This document shows positions 18,798-27,875 of a DNA stretch of 64,000 bases, one piece after another. Position 1 is the first letter of the stretch. Each line of letters starts with the position of its first letter. Below the pieces are notes generated by a model. That model was not told the DNA's origin and made no database searches. It saw only the letters and a program-made list of their open reading frames with translations. This DNA is from CAYPPG01 sp964412555 (GTDB taxonomy: Bacteria > Hinthialibacterota > Hinthialibacteria > Hinthialibacterales > Hinthialibacteraceae), in assembly GCA_964412555.1 (NCBI GenBank), contig CAYPPG010000017.1:1-64000 (forward strand), read 5' to 3'. A program made the position numbers and the translations under genes.

Positions 18798-19454
18798 TTT
18801 GTAATTGTTCCTCTATCCATTCATGAACCGGGTCATTATCGTTTTGATCATTAAACTTATATTGTATACCACGAAAGTATCCATTCGTAAACCTAAATAA
18901 ACGAGTATCGTACTGAAGTAGGCGTTTTCCGGCGGCTTAGAATGAAAACAATCATAAGAATGATCAAGAATCAGAATGGCAGCATCTTCAATGAAACTGT
19001 TTGTAAAATTCTGTGAGAATTATTCATAAACAATATTACTCGAATATTCAGCATAATTGTAGAGAGTAAAATCGATTTCTTGTAAAATTAGCATGTATAC
19101 TCTGATATAAAGAGTTCGCTTGATCGATTAAATTTATGCTCTATATCTTCAAAAGTTCTTGTCATCGAGATACCTCGAATGTCTTTTGATAAAAGATCAA
19201 TTATTTTGAGCCATCTTACGTGTAGGTGAAAATCGAATCAGCACCATTTTTTACCACGACTCACAGAATAGAAACCTCACAATATTCATGCTATTCTCTG
19301 TAAATATCGCGTAGTAAGTGAAAGTGAAGCCATCTTTTGCTGGATTATGGATTTCGACAGGGCCGACCTGATTTTTTATCCGGATAACCCGCTTAAAATG
19401 GCAGTACAAAATTCCTTGAAATGAGTTTTCTATTGAGAAGGAGAGGATCAAGTG
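18798..19454. other. 657-nt intergenic region between divergent genes
   Basis: This long AT-rich stretch separates shc (-) from the oxidoreductase gene (+). GAGAGGA at 19441-19447 is the downstream ribosome-binding site. I see no open frame with a family signature, no strong hairpin and no riboswitch I can name. It presumably holds two promoters; the length leaves room for an unrecognised small RNA. Confidence 0.4.
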
Positions 19455-20765
19455 ATGAAAAATTGGAAACAGATAACGCGGCGTAACTTTTTGCAGTATA
19501 GCGGACTGGTAATGGGGGGATGTGTGGCCGCCCCTGCCATTGTTCCTTCTTCTGTATTTGGGAGGAATCACTCTTCCCCAAATGATCGGATTACGATGGG
19601 ATTTATTGGGATGGGAACGATGGGTAACGGGCATTTATTCGGTGAAGCGTGGACCTATCTACCTGGCGGGTATCTAGCCAGAGAAGATGTGCAGGTATTG
19701 GGTGTTTGTGATGTATGGCGGGATCGGCGTGAAAATTCCAAGAAAAAAGTAGACGAATTTTATTCTCAAAAATTCGGCGAAGGGAGTTATCAAAGTTGCA
19801 AAGCGTTTCGGGATTTTCGGGATTTGTTAGCGGTAGATGAGATTGATGCTGTTTTAATCGCTACTCCGATCCATTGGCATGCGACTATGGCAGTGATGGC
19901 GGCGGAAGCCGGAAAGGATATTTACTGCGAAAAACCTACAGCGGTCACCATTCATGAAAGTCAAGCCGTAGTCGAAGCCGTTCGGAAAAACAATCGAGTG
20001 TTTCAAGCCGGCACACAGCAGCGCTCCGAATATGATGGGAAATTTCGGCGGGCGTGTGAAATGATTCGCAGTGGGTGCGTGGGGGAATTAAAGCATATAT
20101 ACGCCTATCGTGACGGCGGTGGAGTCAATTGGCCCGATGGTTCCGGCGATGTGGTTCCCGTTCCGGATCATTTGGATTGGGATTTATGGTTGGGACCCGC
20201 TCCAAAAATTACCTATCAAGGCCGTTCCGATGCACATTTATTCGGATTCGGCGGGATCAATTGGGGTCAACATCATTACGATATTGTTCAATGGGCGCTC
20301 GATGCCGACCGCACCGGCCCTGTTGAAGTCTATCTTGATAACGGGAGCGCCGCTTACCGGTATGCCAATGGAGTTGTGGTTTATGGGCGACCGTATCAGG
20401 ATAAAAAAATCGGTGAAACAGGTGGTGGATGGTATATCGGATCAGAAGGCAAAATCGCTGTGGATCGTGAGCATTTGGTTTCCAAACCGGCGAGTATTGT
20501 GAAAAAACCGCTTGGACCGGATGATGTTCATCTATACAAAAGCGAGAGCCATTCCGGAAATTTCCTTGAATGTGTGCGAACGAGAAAGCGGACGATCTGT
20601 GATGTCGAAACTGCTCATCGGGCTGTGAGTGTCCTCTTGTTGGGGGGGATTGTTCAAAAAGTCAAACGTTCGTTGAAATGGGATCCGATAAATGAATGTT
20701 TCATCGATGATGATGAGGCCAATGAATTATTGACAATACCAAAGCGTGAACCTTGGGTAGTATAA
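19455..20765 (+). CDS. Tat-exported Gfo/Idh/MocA oxidoreductase
   Basis: ATG 19455 is preferred to the GTG at 19452 for its 7-nt spacing from GAGAGGA. The 436-residue product opens with a Tat signal (TRRNFLQYSGLVMGGCVAAP), then the dinucleotide turn TMGFIGMGTMGNGHL. The EKP motif is intact in GKDIYCEKPTAVT, and GGINWGQHHYDIVQWAL supplies the His of the substrate domain. Such secreted enzymes are typical of polysaccharide-degrading Planctomycete-like genomes and act on sugar-derived substrates with tightly bound NAD(P). It is convergent with the catabolic gene run that ends at 20836, with a long palindrome between them. Confidence 0.88.
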   Translation: MKNWKQITRRNFLQYSGLVMGGCVAAPAIVPSSVFGRNHSSPNDRITMGFIGMGTMGNGHLFGEAWTYLPGGYLAREDVQVLGVCDVWRDRRENSKKKVDEFYSQKFGEGSYQSCKAFRDFRDLLAVDEIDAVLIATPIHWHATMAVMAAEAGKDIYCEKPTAVTIHESQAVVEAVRKNNRVFQAGTQQRSEYDGKFRRACEMIRSGCVGELKHIYAYRDGGGVNWPDGSGDVVPVPDHLDWDLWLGPAPKITYQGRSDAHLFGFGGINWGQHHYDIVQWALDADRTGPVEVYLDNGSAAYRYANGVVVYGRPYQDKKIGETGGGWYIGSEGKIAVDREHLVSKPASIVKKPLGPDDVHLYKSESHSGNFLECVRTRKRTICDVETAHRAVSVLLLGGIVQKVKRSLKWDPINECFIDDDEANELLTIPKREPWVV

Positions 20766-20789
20766 TTATGATGGATAGCAAGGATGACA

Positions 20790-20817
20790 GTAGGGGCAGT
20801 TCGCGAACTGCCCCTAC
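20790..20817. repeat. Perfect 28-bp palindrome between convergent genes
   Basis: GTAGGGGCAGTTCG and its exact reverse complement meet with no spacer. The stem is flanked by CAAGG (20779-20783) and CCTTG (20822-20826), which extend the symmetry. It lies in the 70-nt gap between two converging genes. There is no T-run, so it may be a dispersed REP-like element that also stops or stabilises transcripts from both sides. Confidence 0.8.
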
Positions 20818-20835
20818 CTGCCCTTGTTACCCATT

Positions 20836-21957
20836 TTATTCATCACTGGGGAGTGATCGGACGGCATTGGCTCGGATTGGCTTTCCTTGTTCGGCGCTGG
20901 CTACGGCGGCGAAGCAGAGGGCAAGGCTGCGAAGGTTACTGGCGGCGTTATTTTTCGGTTCGCGGTTTTCTTCGATGGCGCAAAGCAATTCACCCATTGC
21001 CCCTTCGAATCCCTCATCGAACCATGTTCCTAACAAATTGGGAGTTGCATGGCCTTCTCCCGTGAAGAGTGTAACCTCTTGGTAGGTTAAATCGATCCCT
21101 GCACTGCGCAGCGTTCCATGGCTGCCGATGACAGTCGTCTGATCCATCGGACCAAACCGGGTATCGGCGTTGAACGACCAAGTGGCTTGTGCGTTTTTGA
21201 AATCAGCGATCACATGAGCCATCATACTCGGTTTTGCTTCTTGGACTGGGCTGCGGGCAATCGAAGAATAGACGACCTCGCATTCGTTTTTTTCCAAAAA
21301 CGAGGAAACGATATCGAACCAATGGATGGCGAAATCATAAAGGATAAGATGTTTCACATTTTCGAATTCAGTCCCGCAAATCCAGCTGTGATCCCAATCG
21401 ATTTCCTGATGGACACATAGAATCTCGCCAATGAGACCGGCTTCAATCGCTTCCCGCATGTAACTGAAATGCGGTGCCCAACGGCCGTTTTGGTTGACGG
21501 CTAATTTTACGTTTTTAGCCTTCGCTTTATCGATTAATTGTTGACCGAAATCGAGATCGAGTACAAACGGTTTTTGACTCAGAATGTGCTTCCCCGCATC
21601 GATAGCCGTTTCGAGCATGGCGGTCCGCTCGGGTGGGTGGGTTGCAAGGTCAACGACGTCGATATCTGAACGATCCAATACAGCACGGTAATCATCGTAG
21701 ACATCGGCGTTCGGATAAAATTCATCTTTGCGCTGCTCCGCTTTCTCCTTGACGATATCGCAAAGCGCAACGATATCGAGTCCCATACGTTGATACGCTT
21801 TCAAATGATGCCCACTGATTCCACCGCAGCCGATCAAACCGATGCGCGGACAGTAGTTTTTCGGTCTCGGGGGGCGGTAGGGTAAGACCGGAGCCTCAAT
21901 CGGTTTGCTATCCGCCACTTTTGCGATTCCATAGTCGTCATTATTGGTTTCTGTCAT
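20836..21957 (-). CDS. Cytoplasmic Gfo/Idh/MocA oxidoreductase, variant EKP motif
   Basis: The start at 21957 (MTETNNDDYG) follows AGGGGAGA. There is no signal peptide; a 45-residue polar N-terminus precedes RIGLIGCGGISGHHLKAY. The EKP motif is SQKPFVLD, keeping the Lys and Pro. The 373-residue protein ends with a standard C-terminal domain containing LYDFAIHWFDIVSSFL. It would oxidise or reduce a sugar, inositol or related polyol using NAD(P) in the cytosol. It is the last gene of a minus-strand run (MetE-like, lactonase, oxidoreductase, oxidoreductase), 65 nt after its neighbour. Confidence 0.87.
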   Translation of the reverse strand: MTETNNDDYGIAKVADSKPIEAPVLPYRPPRPKNYCPRIGLIGCGGISGHHLKAYQRMGLDIVALCDIVKEKAEQRKDEFYPNADVYDDYRAVLDRSDIDVVDLATHPPERTAMLETAIDAGKHILSQKPFVLDLDFGQQLIDKAKAKNVKLAVNQNGRWAPHFSYMREAIEAGLIGEILCVHQEIDWDHSWICGTEFENVKHLILYDFAIHWFDIVSSFLEKNECEVVYSSIARSPVQEAKPSMMAHVIADFKNAQATWSFNADTRFGPMDQTTVIGSHGTLRSAGIDLTYQEVTLFTGEGHATPNLLGTWFDEGFEGAMGELLCAIEENREPKNNAASNLRSLALCFAAVASAEQGKPIRANAVRSLPSDE

Positions 21958-22022
21958 CGAATTCTCCCCTTTGTTTTGATGTATCAATCCCATATACGGG
22001 AAGACACATAGATCTTCTTCTA

Positions 22023-23099
22023 CTACTTGATGAGTGGAACGGTTCGTTTTTCTTTTGCGCTGATCACGGCGGTATCGACGATTTGTTGGCCGATTCGGGA
22101 TCGTTGCGGCGATAAGGGACCTTCAACCGGTGTACCGTTTTCAAGGCAATGGATTACGTATTGGACCGGATTTTGGAACGGCGGTTGAAGCGAATCGACC
22201 GGGATGGTTTTGCCTTCCGGTGAATCCTCCGTTTGAAGATGGATTGTCTTTTCAAAATCATAACTGCTGATAGTGCCTTTGGTGCCGACGATGACGAAAC
22301 CGCATTTCGGTTGTGGTTGATGGGTCCATGGATCGGTAAATGTTCCCCAGCGGGTTTCGAATTTTGACAAACCATGTGTATACCGGGCGATGGTGATACT
22401 GTGTTCATCGACTTCCAGCCCTTCCGGCTCATCGCAGATCGCTGTTACCTCGATTGGCTCTTTGCCATTATGGTACCAGGTTCCCAGTGTGGTTCCGTAA
22501 CCGAGATAATCGAGCAGCGACCCACCGCCGTGTGCTTTTTTGTAAAACCAACTCTTGGGTTTTTCCCGCTGAACGGTTGCCGTATCGGTTTCCATTTTGT
22601 CGGCGACATGCCAGAGGGGGCCACGGTTGCCGTCATAATAATGCACTTCGATCACCTCACCGATTTTTCCTTCATCAATGAGCCGTTTCGAGGTGACATG
22701 GGGTGGATACCACGCCAGCGGCCAGTTGATCGCCAGACGTTTTCCGCTTGTTTTCATCGCGGCTATCATTTCATCCGCTTCAGCCAGAGAGGCGGCAAAC
22801 GGTTTTTCCATGATGATATGCGTGCCGAATGGAGCAATTTTTTTCGTCCATTCGCCATGCTTGGCGGTCGCGGGGCAAAGCAATACGATATCCGGTTTTG
22901 TGGTTTCCATACATTCCCGATAGTCCGTAAAAATGCGGTCGCCGGGGATGCTGAAGCCGTTCTTGGCGGTTTGCATACGCTCCGGTTGTTCGTCGCAAAT
23001 GCCTACGATCTCAGCGTCCGGATGCTCGAACGCCATTCGTAAATTGTCACCCATATGCATGTGATCGAAATTGATTCCTGCGATTTTCCATTTGGCCAT
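22023..23099 (-). CDS. Cytoplasmic Gfo/Idh/MocA-like oxidoreductase with non-canonical Rossmann turn
   Basis: The start at 23099 (MAKWKIAGINFDHMHMGDNL) is supported by GGAGAG. The usual GxGxxG turn is replaced by GINFDHMHMGDN, so NAD(P) binding is altered. The EKP motif is intact in GTHIIMEKPFAAS. The C-terminal domain has HGGGSLLDYLGYGTTLGTWY, where the first His is in a usual active-site position. The protein has 358 residues. It lies 14 nt downstream of the lactonase-like gene and 65 nt before a second oxidoreductase gene, so it is probably in the same operon. Its substrate is likely the same sugar derivative handled by the neighbours. Confidence 0.82.
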   Translation of the reverse strand: MAKWKIAGINFDHMHMGDNLRMAFEHPDAEIVGICDEQPERMQTAKNGFSIPGDRIFTDYRECMETTKPDIVLLCPATAKHGEWTKKIAPFGTHIIMEKPFAASLAEADEMIAAMKTSGKRLAINWPLAWYPPHVTSKRLIDEGKIGEVIEVHYYDGNRGPLWHVADKMETDTATVQREKPKSWFYKKAHGGGSLLDYLGYGTTLGTWYHNGKEPIEVTAICDEPEGLEVDEHSITIARYTHGLSKFETRWGTFTDPWTHQPQPKCGFVIVGTKGTISSYDFEKTIHLQTEDSPEGKTIPVDSLQPPFQNPVQYVIHCLENGTPVEGPLSPQRSRIGQQIVDTAVISAKEKRTVPLIK

Positions 23100-23113
23100 A
23101 GTTCTCTCCATTT

Positions 23114-23959
23114 TCAGATTTCGGTACCGTTGAATCGTTCTCCGTTTTGCAAGACTCGATATGATTGTTTAATCTTTCGGCATTCTTGGATAAATTTTTC
23201 TGGGGATACCGTGTTGAATTCAAACATGTCGAAGTGGCAGGGGATTACGATTTGCGCATCAATAGCTTTACCGAGTTGCGCTGCCTCCGTGCCAGTTAAA
23301 TTTCCTGGCACACGCCGTTCGGGATTGCGTCCGTTGATGGGGAGGATAGCGATGTCGATTGAAAAAATGCGCAAATGTTCGGCCATTCCTGCAAAGCGAA
23401 CCGTATCGCCGGAATGATAAATCGTCCAGGGACCACATTGTACGATGTATCCTAGATATTTGTGATTTCCGTTTTCATCCCGTTCTATTTCTTCGTGCGC
23501 GGCCGGAACTGCAGTAAAAAAGAATTCTCCAACGTGAATAGAGTCTCCATTATTCAAACCGACCAATTCAACCGGTGAGCATTGCAGCCGTTCCGCAGCA
23601 AATTGTTTATTCGCTTTCGGTGTGATAATGATCAAATCCTCATTGACCTGCCGTAGTGGATTGAGAGTTTCCGCATCTAGATGATCGGTGTGATTGTGGC
23701 TGGATGAGACAGCATGGATAAAATGTAAGGCTTCCGGTTGAACAACCTGCTTTGTCATACGAACGTGAGGTTTATCCGTATTGGCATACTTTTTTGTTAG
23801 AGAGTCCGAAAGATAAGGATCCAGTAGGACATAATCTCTTTTCCATTGAAGGAGAAATCCACTTTGACCGAGCCACCAGAGGTGAATGGTGTCCAAATCC
23901 TGTTCCGCTTCTTTTACATCGTTCAAGAATGACTCATCATAGAAATACGGTTCTTTCAT
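23114..23959 (-). CDS. UlaG-like metallo-beta-lactamase-fold hydrolase
   Basis: The 281-residue protein carries the metal motif SSSHNHTDHLDAETL (HxHxDH) at about residues 83-97. It also has YHSGDTVRFAGM and VIPCHFDMF for the remaining ligands. The whole resembles UlaG, the L-ascorbate-6-phosphate lactonase family (IYHSGDT, HFDMF). It would open a lactone or hydrolyse a phosphorylated sugar acid in the cytoplasm. Its start overlaps the stop of the MetE-like gene by ATGA (23956-23959), which implies translational coupling. A lactonase beside sugar oxidoreductases fits an oxidative sugar pathway, in which dehydrogenases produce lactones. Confidence 0.8.
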   Translation of the reverse strand: MKEPYFYDESFLNDVKEAEQDLDTIHLWWLGQSGFLLQWKRDYVLLDPYLSDSLTKKYANTDKPHVRMTKQVVQPEALHFIHAVSSSHNHTDHLDAETLNPLRQVNEDLIIITPKANKQFAAERLQCSPVELVGLNNGDSIHVGEFFFTAVPAAHEEIERDENGNHKYLGYIVQCGPWTIYHSGDTVRFAGMAEHLRIFSIDIAILPINGRNPERRVPGNLTGTEAAQLGKAIDAQIVIPCHFDMFEFNTVSPEKFIQECRKIKQSYRVLQNGERFNGTEI

Positions 23960-24990
23960 AATCCCAACTCGCTCCGTATTTGATGTACTCCTTCAACCAT
24001 ATTTTTCAGTTTCATACGCGCTGCCCACCGGGCGGTTTGGCTCAAGCCGCAGTCCGGAGCGAACGATAGCCGTTCGGCCGGGGCATATTTCAAACAAAAA
24101 CGCACCCGTTCGACAATATCTTCCACTGATTCGATATAGTAACTTTTTACATCCACGATTCCGACGGCAACATCTGTCTTATTGGCGATTGCTTCGATAC
24201 ACTCGATTTCGGCGAATTCACGGTTGGCCATCTCGACATGGATTTCATTGGCTTTCAGTTCCAAAAAGTCTGGGAAAAGGGGTGCATATCGGCGATAACC
24301 AACGGCATGGCCTTTGTAATTGCCGAAACAGAGGTGGGTACAGACACGGCAATTTCCAATCGCCGGTTCGACTGTGCGATTGAAGATATCAACGAATCGT
24401 TTGGTATTTTCCCTGTATCCATAACAACTCATTGATGGTTCATCGACGCAAATTTCCCTGCATCCTGCTTGCAATAAGTTCTCGATTTCTTGGCGAACGA
24501 TAGGAAGCAGCGCTTCGGTGATCGCATACCGGTCGGGATACTGTTCATTGGGAATCAAGCGACCGCTAAGCGTGAAAGGACCGGGGATGCTTGCCTTTAA
24601 CGCCGGTCCCGCTGGAGCCAACCAATTCAATCGTTCATACTCTTCGACAACCCCCAAGCCGCGCGGAGCGCAGAGTTCACCGATGATATTGTGCTTCCCT
24701 CGTTGGTCGTGAGCCGGTGGTCCGAAACGCCGGGGAGATTCGCTTTCCATTTCGATTCCGACGAGATATCCGTAGAACGAGAGATTGAAGTCCAAGCGGG
24801 TTTGCTCTCCGTCGGAGATCACATCCAGTCCCGCAGCCGTTTGGTCGTGGATTGCGGTAATGACGGCGTCGTCCTGTAATTCGGCAATGTCGGCGCTGCC
24901 GAATTGATGCAAGTTTTGGCATGCGAATTCGAGCCAGCTCGGGAAAGGATAACTGCCGATGACCGTGGTTCGTAAAGGCATTTCGTTCAT
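23956..24990 (-). CDS. MetE C-terminal-like (cobalamin-independent methionine synthase family) protein
   Basis: The start at 24990 (MNEMPLRTTVIGSYPFPSW) has AGGA 7 nt upstream. At 344 residues it corresponds to the catalytic C-terminal half of MetE. Visible zinc-site residues are THLCF (His-x-Cys) and PDCGLSQTAR (Cys), with a Glu between them in NEIHVEMANREF. VISDGEQTRLDFNLSFYGY is the usual N-terminal substrate segment. Stand-alone forms either make methionine from a methylcorrinoid or act as other methyltransferases. Coupling to a lactonase and two sugar oxidoreductases is unusual for methionine synthesis and hints at a demethylation or C1-transfer role, which is inference only. Confidence 0.78.
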   Translation of the reverse strand: MNEMPLRTTVIGSYPFPSWLEFACQNLHQFGSADIAELQDDAVITAIHDQTAAGLDVISDGEQTRLDFNLSFYGYLVGIEMESESPRRFGPPAHDQRGKHNIIGELCAPRGLGVVEEYERLNWLAPAGPALKASIPGPFTLSGRLIPNEQYPDRYAITEALLPIVRQEIENLLQAGCREICVDEPSMSCYGYRENTKRFVDIFNRTVEPAIGNCRVCTHLCFGNYKGHAVGYRRYAPLFPDFLELKANEIHVEMANREFAEIECIEAIANKTDVAVGIVDVKSYYIESVEDIVERVRFCLKYAPAERLSFAPDCGLSQTARWAARMKLKNMVEGVHQIRSELGL

Positions 24991-24999
24991 AATTCATCC

Positions 25000-25023
25000 T
25001 GTAGGATGGGTTATTGACCCATC
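25000..25023. repeat. TGTAGGATGGGT hairpin, copy 1
   Basis: GATGGGT and ACCCATC pair around a short loop, preceded by TGTAG. The same 12 leading bases and stem recur at 26844-26866, so this is a dispersed palindromic repeat. It sits between the SIS-domain gene and the MetE-like gene and may split the transcript. Confidence 0.7.
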
Positions 25024-25079
25024 ATTTTCAAAATATCAATGGATCGAAAATCGTGCCCATTATACATCTATAAGAAAAT

Positions 25080-25868
25080 TTACTCTTCTTCTTTTCCAAT
25101 GTTCTGATACAGCCTTGAAAGGCGGCGTGCATGTTCGTCATACGCCTCCTCGAATAATACAGATGATTTTCGCGGACCGAGGATCGCGGCGCCGGTCAAG
25201 ACCAATGGCGGTTGCCCCGCTTCTGTCAATAGGGCAGCGGTTTCCGCTTTGATTGCATTGACCAGCATACAACCGCCGATTGTCGAACCGGGCGATACAG
25301 GAGTTTCCAAACCGGGAATGTTCACCATCGCGTCGCCCGGTGGTGCTCCTGTATCCAGTACGAGATCGGAGTAATCCTGCAGATAAGCGCCACCTGGATG
25401 ACGGGTTGGCGTTACCTCCGAATGACGTTTGCTGACGATGGAGACGACTTTTATTTTGTGTTTTTGGAAACCAGCCGCCATCTCGATTGGGACGATATTG
25501 CCGCCGCTGGATGACACGACGAGAGCCGAATCGTTTTCGGATAGCACAAAATTGCGTAGAATCCGTTCCGCCAAACCGCTGACATTTTCCAAAAACATGG
25601 CCTGGCGTTGTCCGTTCGGTCCCACGACATTGTTATGATAGGTCAGCGATAGTTCGACGATTGGGTGAAAACCGGGGAAAGAACCATAGCGCGGCCACAT
25701 TTCTTCTACGATGATGCGGCTGTGTCCTGATCCGAAAAGGTGAACCATACGGCCGCTCAAGATAGATTGCACAAACCATTCTGCAGCTTGTTGAATTTTT
25801 GTTTCCTGCCGTTCGATGATCTCGGTCAGTTCACGGCATTTGGTAATGTACTCTTTACATGCACTCAT
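25080..25868 (-). CDS. SIS-domain phosphosugar-binding protein
   Basis: The start at 25868 (MSACKEYITKCRELTEIIER) follows AGGAAA and overlaps the SDR gene stop by ATGA. The 262-residue product has the SIS fold signs HLFGSGHSRIIVEEMWPRYG and ALVVSSSGGNIVPIEMA, the latter the Ser-rich phosphate loop. It belongs to the SIS_2/UPF0309-type group, whose members bind phosphorylated amino sugars and act as isomerases, etherases or sensors. Translational coupling to the SDR and proximity to sugar oxidoreductases suggest a phosphosugar intermediate. No ROK kinase or MurQ-like domain is fused. Confidence 0.82.
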   Translation of the reverse strand: MSACKEYITKCRELTEIIERQETKIQQAAEWFVQSILSGRMVHLFGSGHSRIIVEEMWPRYGSFPGFHPIVELSLTYHNNVVGPNGQRQAMFLENVSGLAERILRNFVLSENDSALVVSSSGGNIVPIEMAAGFQKHKIKVVSIVSKRHSEVTPTRHPGGAYLQDYSDLVLDTGAPPGDAMVNIPGLETPVSPGSTIGGCMLVNAIKAETAALLTEAGQPPLVLTGAAILGPRKSSVLFEEAYDEHARRLSRLYQNIGKEEE

Positions 25869-26680
25869 GGTGTTTCCTGGTCGGAGTATTGATATTGTCC
25901 GTCTGTGATTGACCATCCGCCATCGATGGTCAGAACCTGGCCGGTCATAAAGCGGGATGCGTCGGATAAGAGATATACAGCCGCCGCATCCATATCCGAC
26001 GGAGAACCGGCCCGTCCACCGTCTAATGGTTGTTTGCTTTTCACATATTGCATGATGGTTTCGTTTCCGGCTGCCCGTTGGGACATCGGCGTTATGGTCA
26101 TTCCCGGTGCGATGGCATTGAAGCGTATATTGTAGGTAGAATAATACGACGCACAAGATTGCGTCATGCCGATGATCGCCGCTTTGGCTGCCGGATAGGC
26201 GTGTGTGGCGAAATAGCGGGGAGAAGGTGAATAGGCGATAACGGAGGAGACGTTGACAATTGAGCCGCCTTTTTCATTCTCCAAAAAATACCGAACCGCC
26301 GCTCGATTGGAATAGAATAAGGATTTCAAATTCAAGTCGAGGGTGTATTGGAAACCGTCGTCGGTAATCTCATGCAGGGGGCCGTCTCCTTGCCGGCGTC
26401 CACTGCCGCCTGCGACGTGATAAAGGCCGTCGATTGTTCCCCAGTTTTCGATTGCCGTTTGTATAGCTTGCTCTGCGGATTGTGGCTGTATGGCATCGCT
26501 GGTGAGGACAAGGCTATTTTTGCCTAATTCTTGTTTGGCTTGGTTGCTGCTTTCTTCATACAGACCGGTTGTCAGAACGTACGCTCCTGCGTTCAGGCAG
26601 GCTTTGGCGGCGGATAAGCCGATGCCGGTGGTTCCGCCGATGATGATGATGATTTTGTCCTGCAGGTGGATTGTTGACAT
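25865..26680 (-). CDS. Short-chain dehydrogenase/reductase
   Basis: The start at 26680 (MSTIHLQDKIIII) matches the family's usual N-terminus; an upstream in-frame ATG at 26722 is also possible, and neither has a strong ribosome-binding site. The classical SDR signs are present: IIGGTTGIGLSAAKACLNAG (cofactor turn, about residues 12-30), VAGGSG (in place of NAG), NVSSVIAYSPS (catalytic Ser), HAYPAAKAAI (Tyr-x3-Lys), and TGQVLTIDGGWS. It probably oxidises or reduces a sugar or polyol with NAD(P). Its stop overlaps the SIS gene start. Confidence 0.87.
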   Translation of the reverse strand: MSTIHLQDKIIIIIGGTTGIGLSAAKACLNAGAYVLTTGLYEESSNQAKQELGKNSLVLTSDAIQPQSAEQAIQTAIENWGTIDGLYHVAGGSGRRQGDGPLHEITDDGFQYTLDLNLKSLFYSNRAAVRYFLENEKGGSIVNVSSVIAYSPSPRYFATHAYPAAKAAIIGMTQSCASYYSTYNIRFNAIAPGMTITPMSQRAAGNETIMQYVKSKQPLDGGRAGSPSDMDAAAVYLLSDASRFMTGQVLTIDGGWSITDGQYQYSDQETP

Positions 26681-26843
26681 ATTTTTTAATGGGCAATTCA
26701 GAGAAATATACTTCTCGATCATTTATACTGCGAAAAGAGTAACAATGGCAAGGCGTTCGGAGAGAAGGTATCTTGCCTGACTGGGGTGCGAGTTTGCTAT
26801 CTTGTGCGTTTCAAATGCGGACAAGGATGTCCACGCTCCCAGT

Positions 26844-26907
26844 TGTAGGATGGGTCGTGACCCATCGTATTTAAATTTAGATGGGTCGTAATGCGTGATT
26901 CTCCTAC
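26844..26907. repeat. TGTAGGATGGGT palindromic element, copy 2
   Basis: GATGGGTCGTGACCCATC is an almost perfect palindrome at 26849-26866. A second GATGGGTCGTAATGCGTGATT half follows, and the outer ends GTAGGA and TCCTAC (26902-26907) are inverted. The whole is a compound inverted repeat between the SDR gene and the isomerase gene. It shares its core with the element at 25000. Confidence 0.7.
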
Positions 26908-26960
26908 TTACTTATATCTTAGCGGTGATGCATGCTGGTCGGAAGAAATCAATTCATTTT

Positions 26961-27857
26961 TTATTCACTTAAAAACGATTCCACGAATTGTCTTGCTTTT
27001 TTGGCTTCTTCGAGGATCTCCTCACGATTGCCTGGGGCTAACGTTTCGATAACCAATGGCCCACTTGTAAAACCGCCTTTCTTCAGAACAGCCATGACGG
27101 CGGGGAAATCGACTTGGCCTGTTCCGGGGGTTATGGCGACATTTTTCGGGTGTTTGTAATCTTTGACGCACATACCCGTTACAATGCCGTTCACGGTGGC
27201 TGCATCTTCCACAGGATTCAATTCTCCGTTGGAGTAGAAATAAATGTTGCCGGGATCGTACCAGAGGGTGAAATTCGGATGATTCACTTTTTCGATCGCT
27301 TTGCGGCATTCGGGGCCGGTGGCGTTCAAACCGCCATGCGGTTTTACGGTGATCCCCAGGTTTTTGCTTTCCGCGTAATCGCAGCATTCGGCGATGGCTT
27401 TATAATACTTATCGTACAGCTCTTCAGATCCAATGCCGCCCATCAGCAAGGTTTTGGCACCGGCAGCGACGCAATTGTCGATCAATTTGCGCAGACCTTC
27501 GATTCCGGCTTCGAGGGATTTCTGAACTGGGATTCCGCCTCCGTACACCGACGGGACTTCCAGGCCGCGTTTTTTCACTTCTTCACCGATTTGTTGCGCT
27601 TCTTCCAAAGAGGTTTCGGTTGAAATTACTAACCGGGTTTTCGATTTGCAGGTCATCAGCCCCGCATGCTTGAATCCCGCTTTTGCGATTTCATCCAAGG
27701 CCACGCGATAGTCGAATTTATCCCACGGCCGTGTGTAGCAACCAATTTGCCATTTTTTCTTGGTTTCGGAAGCGATTCCTTTTTGTCCGAAGATTATTCC
27801 AGCGCTCAGTGCCGCAGTGCATGTTAAAAAATCTCGTCGTTTCATAGGATGGTTCAT
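26961..27857 (-). CDS. Tat-exported sugar isomerase/epimerase-like TIM-barrel protein
   Basis: The start at 27857 has GAGGAG upstream. A Tat signal (KRRDFLTCTAALSAGIIF) leads into a xylose-isomerase-like TIM barrel. It contains WQIGCYTRPWDKFDYRVALD, TVKPHGGLNATGPE, FTLWYDPGNIYFY and GPLVIETLAPGN, which provide the His, Asp and Glu metal-binding positions of this superfamily. Family members isomerise or epimerise keto sugars or inositols. The gene lies 18 nt after the RraA-like gene in the sulfatase operon, so a sugar released by the sulfatase is a plausible substrate. Confidence 0.83.
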   Translation of the reverse strand: MNHPMKRRDFLTCTAALSAGIIFGQKGIASETKKKWQIGCYTRPWDKFDYRVALDEIAKAGFKHAGLMTCKSKTRLVISTETSLEEAQQIGEEVKKRGLEVPSVYGGGIPVQKSLEAGIEGLRKLIDNCVAAGAKTLLMGGIGSEELYDKYYKAIAECCDYAESKNLGITVKPHGGLNATGPECRKAIEKVNHPNFTLWYDPGNIYFYSNGELNPVEDAATVNGIVTGMCVKDYKHPKNVAITPGTGQVDFPAVMAVLKKGGFTSGPLVIETLAPGNREEILEEAKKARQFVESFLSE

Positions 27858-27875
27858 TCTACATCTCCTCTATAT

